From the NCBI GenBank assembly GCA_023150565.1, contig JAKLKR010000008.1, positions 12,748-57,913 on the forward strand: a stretch of DNA of 45,166 bases, read 5' to 3'. The notes beneath the pieces were generated by a model that saw only the letters and a list, made by a program, of their open reading frames with translations, searched no databases and had not been told where the DNA came from. The stretch comes from Planctomycetota bacterium (GTDB lineage: Bacteria; Planctomycetota; UBA11346). Below, one piece after another: positions 43,990-45,166 of the stretch (positions are counted from its first letter, which is position 1; every line of letters starts with the position of its first letter). Both the position numbers and the translations under genes were made by a program.

Positions 43990-45128
43990 ACAGCCGGGTC
44001 CCCCCTTCGCCGCTCGAAGGCCCCAATCTGCGCGTGCGCGCCGACCGCCTGCCGCGCTCGGAGCCGCCGAGCTGGATGCGCTGGCTGTTCGTGGGCGGGG
44101 CCGCCTTCGCCGGCACCGTCGCCACCATCACCCTGCTCGGCCCGCTCGACGAGATGGTGCAGGTGGGCGGCGAGGTGCGCCCGGCGGAATACCGCCTGGT
44201 CTACCCCCTGAGCGAAGGGGTGGTGGCGGAACTGGCGGCGCAGGTCGGTTCGCGGGTGGAGCCCGGCGCACCCCTGGCCCGCATCGACGGCTGGACGGTG
44301 GAACGCGAGCGCGAACGCACCGCCGCCGAGCTGACCCAGGCCACCGCCGACGCCGCCACCAGCGATGCCGCCCTGCGCCGCACCCGCGCCGCGCCCATCC
44401 TCTCGGAATTCCTCTTCAACGGCATGGTGGTCGACCAGGAGCGCAAGCTGGTGCAGCTCCAGCGCGAGGTGCTGGGCCGGCTCGACGACCTCCACCGCCA
44501 GGGCGGGGCCAGCGACCTCCAGGTGCTGACCCAGCGCCAGCAGGTGGTGTCGGCCGAGCTGACCCTGGCCCGCCATGAGCAGGCCGCCGCCACCCTCGCC
44601 GGCGGCCTGGGCGAGGCCAATGTCGCCGAGGCCGCCGCCGCCGCCGCCGCCGCCCATGCCCGCACCGAGGCGCTGCGCCTACGGCTGGTGCTCCTCGACC
44701 GCGAACTGGAGCGCCTGCGCATCACCGCGCCGGTGGCGGGCACGGTCATCGCCGCCTCGGTGCGCTTCGCCGGCGAGCGCGTGCGCCTGGGCGAACCGGT
44801 GTTCAAGATCGCGGTCGGCGAGGGCATCATGCTGCGCCTGGCCGCCTCCGAGGACCGTCTGGGCGAGATCCGGCCGGGTCAGGTGGTGCGCTTCCGCCCC
44901 AAGTCGGACCCCGACCGCCTCAGCCCGATGGCCACCGGCCGGGTGGTCGAGGTGGCGCTCGACCGCGACCTCGACAAGGAGGAGGGCAGCCTGGCGGGCA
45001 ACCGCACCTACCGCATCCTGGTGCAGCCGGATTCCGCCACCCGCGCCATCCCCTTCGGAGCCCAGGTCGACGCCGAGATCGTGCTGCGCCAGCGGCCGTT
45101 CTGGCGCCTGCTGATGCTCAAGAAATAG
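43986..45128 (+). CDS. HlyD-type membrane fusion protein (periplasmic adaptor)
   Basis: A 380-residue periplasmic adaptor. One membrane helix lies at about residues 33-52, followed by a first lipoyl-like half (74-103, YPLSEGVVAEL...GSRVEPGAPLARID). A long Ala/Glu/Arg-rich coiled-coil hairpin spans about 104-245. The second lipoyl half (246-276, ITAPVAGTVIAASVRFAGERVRLGEPVFKI) and beta-barrel regions follow (PGQVVRFRPKSDPD, GRVVEVALDRD). Start: ATG at 43986, inside the exporter stop (ATGA); the much longer open frame to 41682 is a shadow of the exporter. An outer-membrane TolC-like partner is not in the window. Bases 45129-45166 after the stop show nothing. Confidence 0.88.
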   Translation: MNSRVPPSPLEGPNLRVRADRLPRSEPPSWMRWLFVGGAAFAGTVATITLLGPLDEMVQVGGEVRPAEYRLVYPLSEGVVAELAAQVGSRVEPGAPLARIDGWTVERERERTAAELTQATADAATSDAALRRTRAAPILSEFLFNGMVVDQERKLVQLQREVLGRLDDLHRQGGASDLQVLTQRQQVVSAELTLARHEQAAATLAGGLGEANVAEAAAAAAAAHARTEALRLRLVLLDRELERLRITAPVAGTVIAASVRFAGERVRLGEPVFKIAVGEGIMLRLAASEDRLGEIRPGQVVRFRPKSDPDRLSPMATGRVVEVALDRDLDKEEGSLAGNRTYRILVQPDSATRAIPFGAQVDAEIVLRQRPFWRLLMLKK

Positions 45129-45166
45129 GGCGTCTCACCCCGGCAGGTCGCCAGCCGCCCCCAGCA

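Noticed and set aside
1..45166. Search by eye for CRISPR arrays, tRNA, rRNA, insertion sequences and phage genes.
   Set aside because: No regularly spaced repeats, no tRNA cloverleaf with a recognisable T-loop, no transposase motifs and no terminal repeats with target duplication were noticed. A covariance-model scan would be needed to exclude small RNAs.

Overview
The window is 45,166 bases of uniformly very GC-rich DNA (about 70% by eye) that is almost completely coding. The gene mix suggests a free-living, Gram-negative-type bacterium of the PVC superphylum (Planctomycetota, Lentisphaerota, Verrucomicrobiota). The clues are three pseudopilin-like proteins with the H-X9-DG-type C-terminal motif, each packed against secreted glycoside hydrolases, GntR-headed LacI-type sugar regulators, an FAD_oxidored-type flavoprotein, Hanks-type kinases with extra domains, and a short-form topoisomerase IV pair. 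This placement is inference. No rRNA, tRNA, CRISPR array, transposase or phage gene was seen.

Layout. (1) 114-2297, minus: a compact rpe-dgt-queD operon. (2) 2360-4426, plus: an orphan OppC-type permease, thioredoxin with a good terminator, and sfsA. (3) 4380-10323, minus: an FAD-dependent oxidoreductase, then a GntR/LacI-type regulator, a GH99-like secreted protein, a pseudopilin and an SGNH hydrolase. An AraC-type regulator with a PocR-like sensor (10368-11264, plus) diverges from the oxidoreductase. (4) 11261-21719, minus: a second GntR/LacI-type regulator followed by two tandem paralogous clan-A-like hydrolases, a pseudopilin, a GH99-like lipoprotein, a second pseudopilin and a third clan-A-like hydrolase. 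Most junctions overlap or are a few bases apart, so this looks like one polycistronic unit. (5) 21852-24584, plus: a Ser/Thr kinase fused to a complete FapA/DUF342-type region. (6) 24615-25535, minus: an alpha/beta hydrolase whose nucleophile serine is replaced by glycine. (7) 25712-37515, plus: topoisomerase IV B and A subunits, a RapA-type SNF2 ATPase, a membrane-anchored Ser/Thr kinase and a hybrid sensor histidine kinase. (8) 37520-40441, minus: glnE. (9) 40519-45128, plus: riboflavin synthase, then a tightly overlapped radical SAM - ABC exporter - membrane fusion protein unit.

How the parts work together. Regions 3 and 4 look like two sugar-responsive polysaccharide-utilisation modules. 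Each is headed or interrupted by a regulator whose own promoter carries a GCATAA-containing inverted repeat, and each encodes exported hydrolases translationally coupled to pseudopilins. The linkage of pseudopilins with glycoside hydrolases and the kinase-FapA fusion are the two features most likely to represent poorly described biology. The rest is largely housekeeping (pentose phosphate, nucleotide pool, pterin/queuosine, redox, nitrogen control, riboflavin, chromosome segregation).
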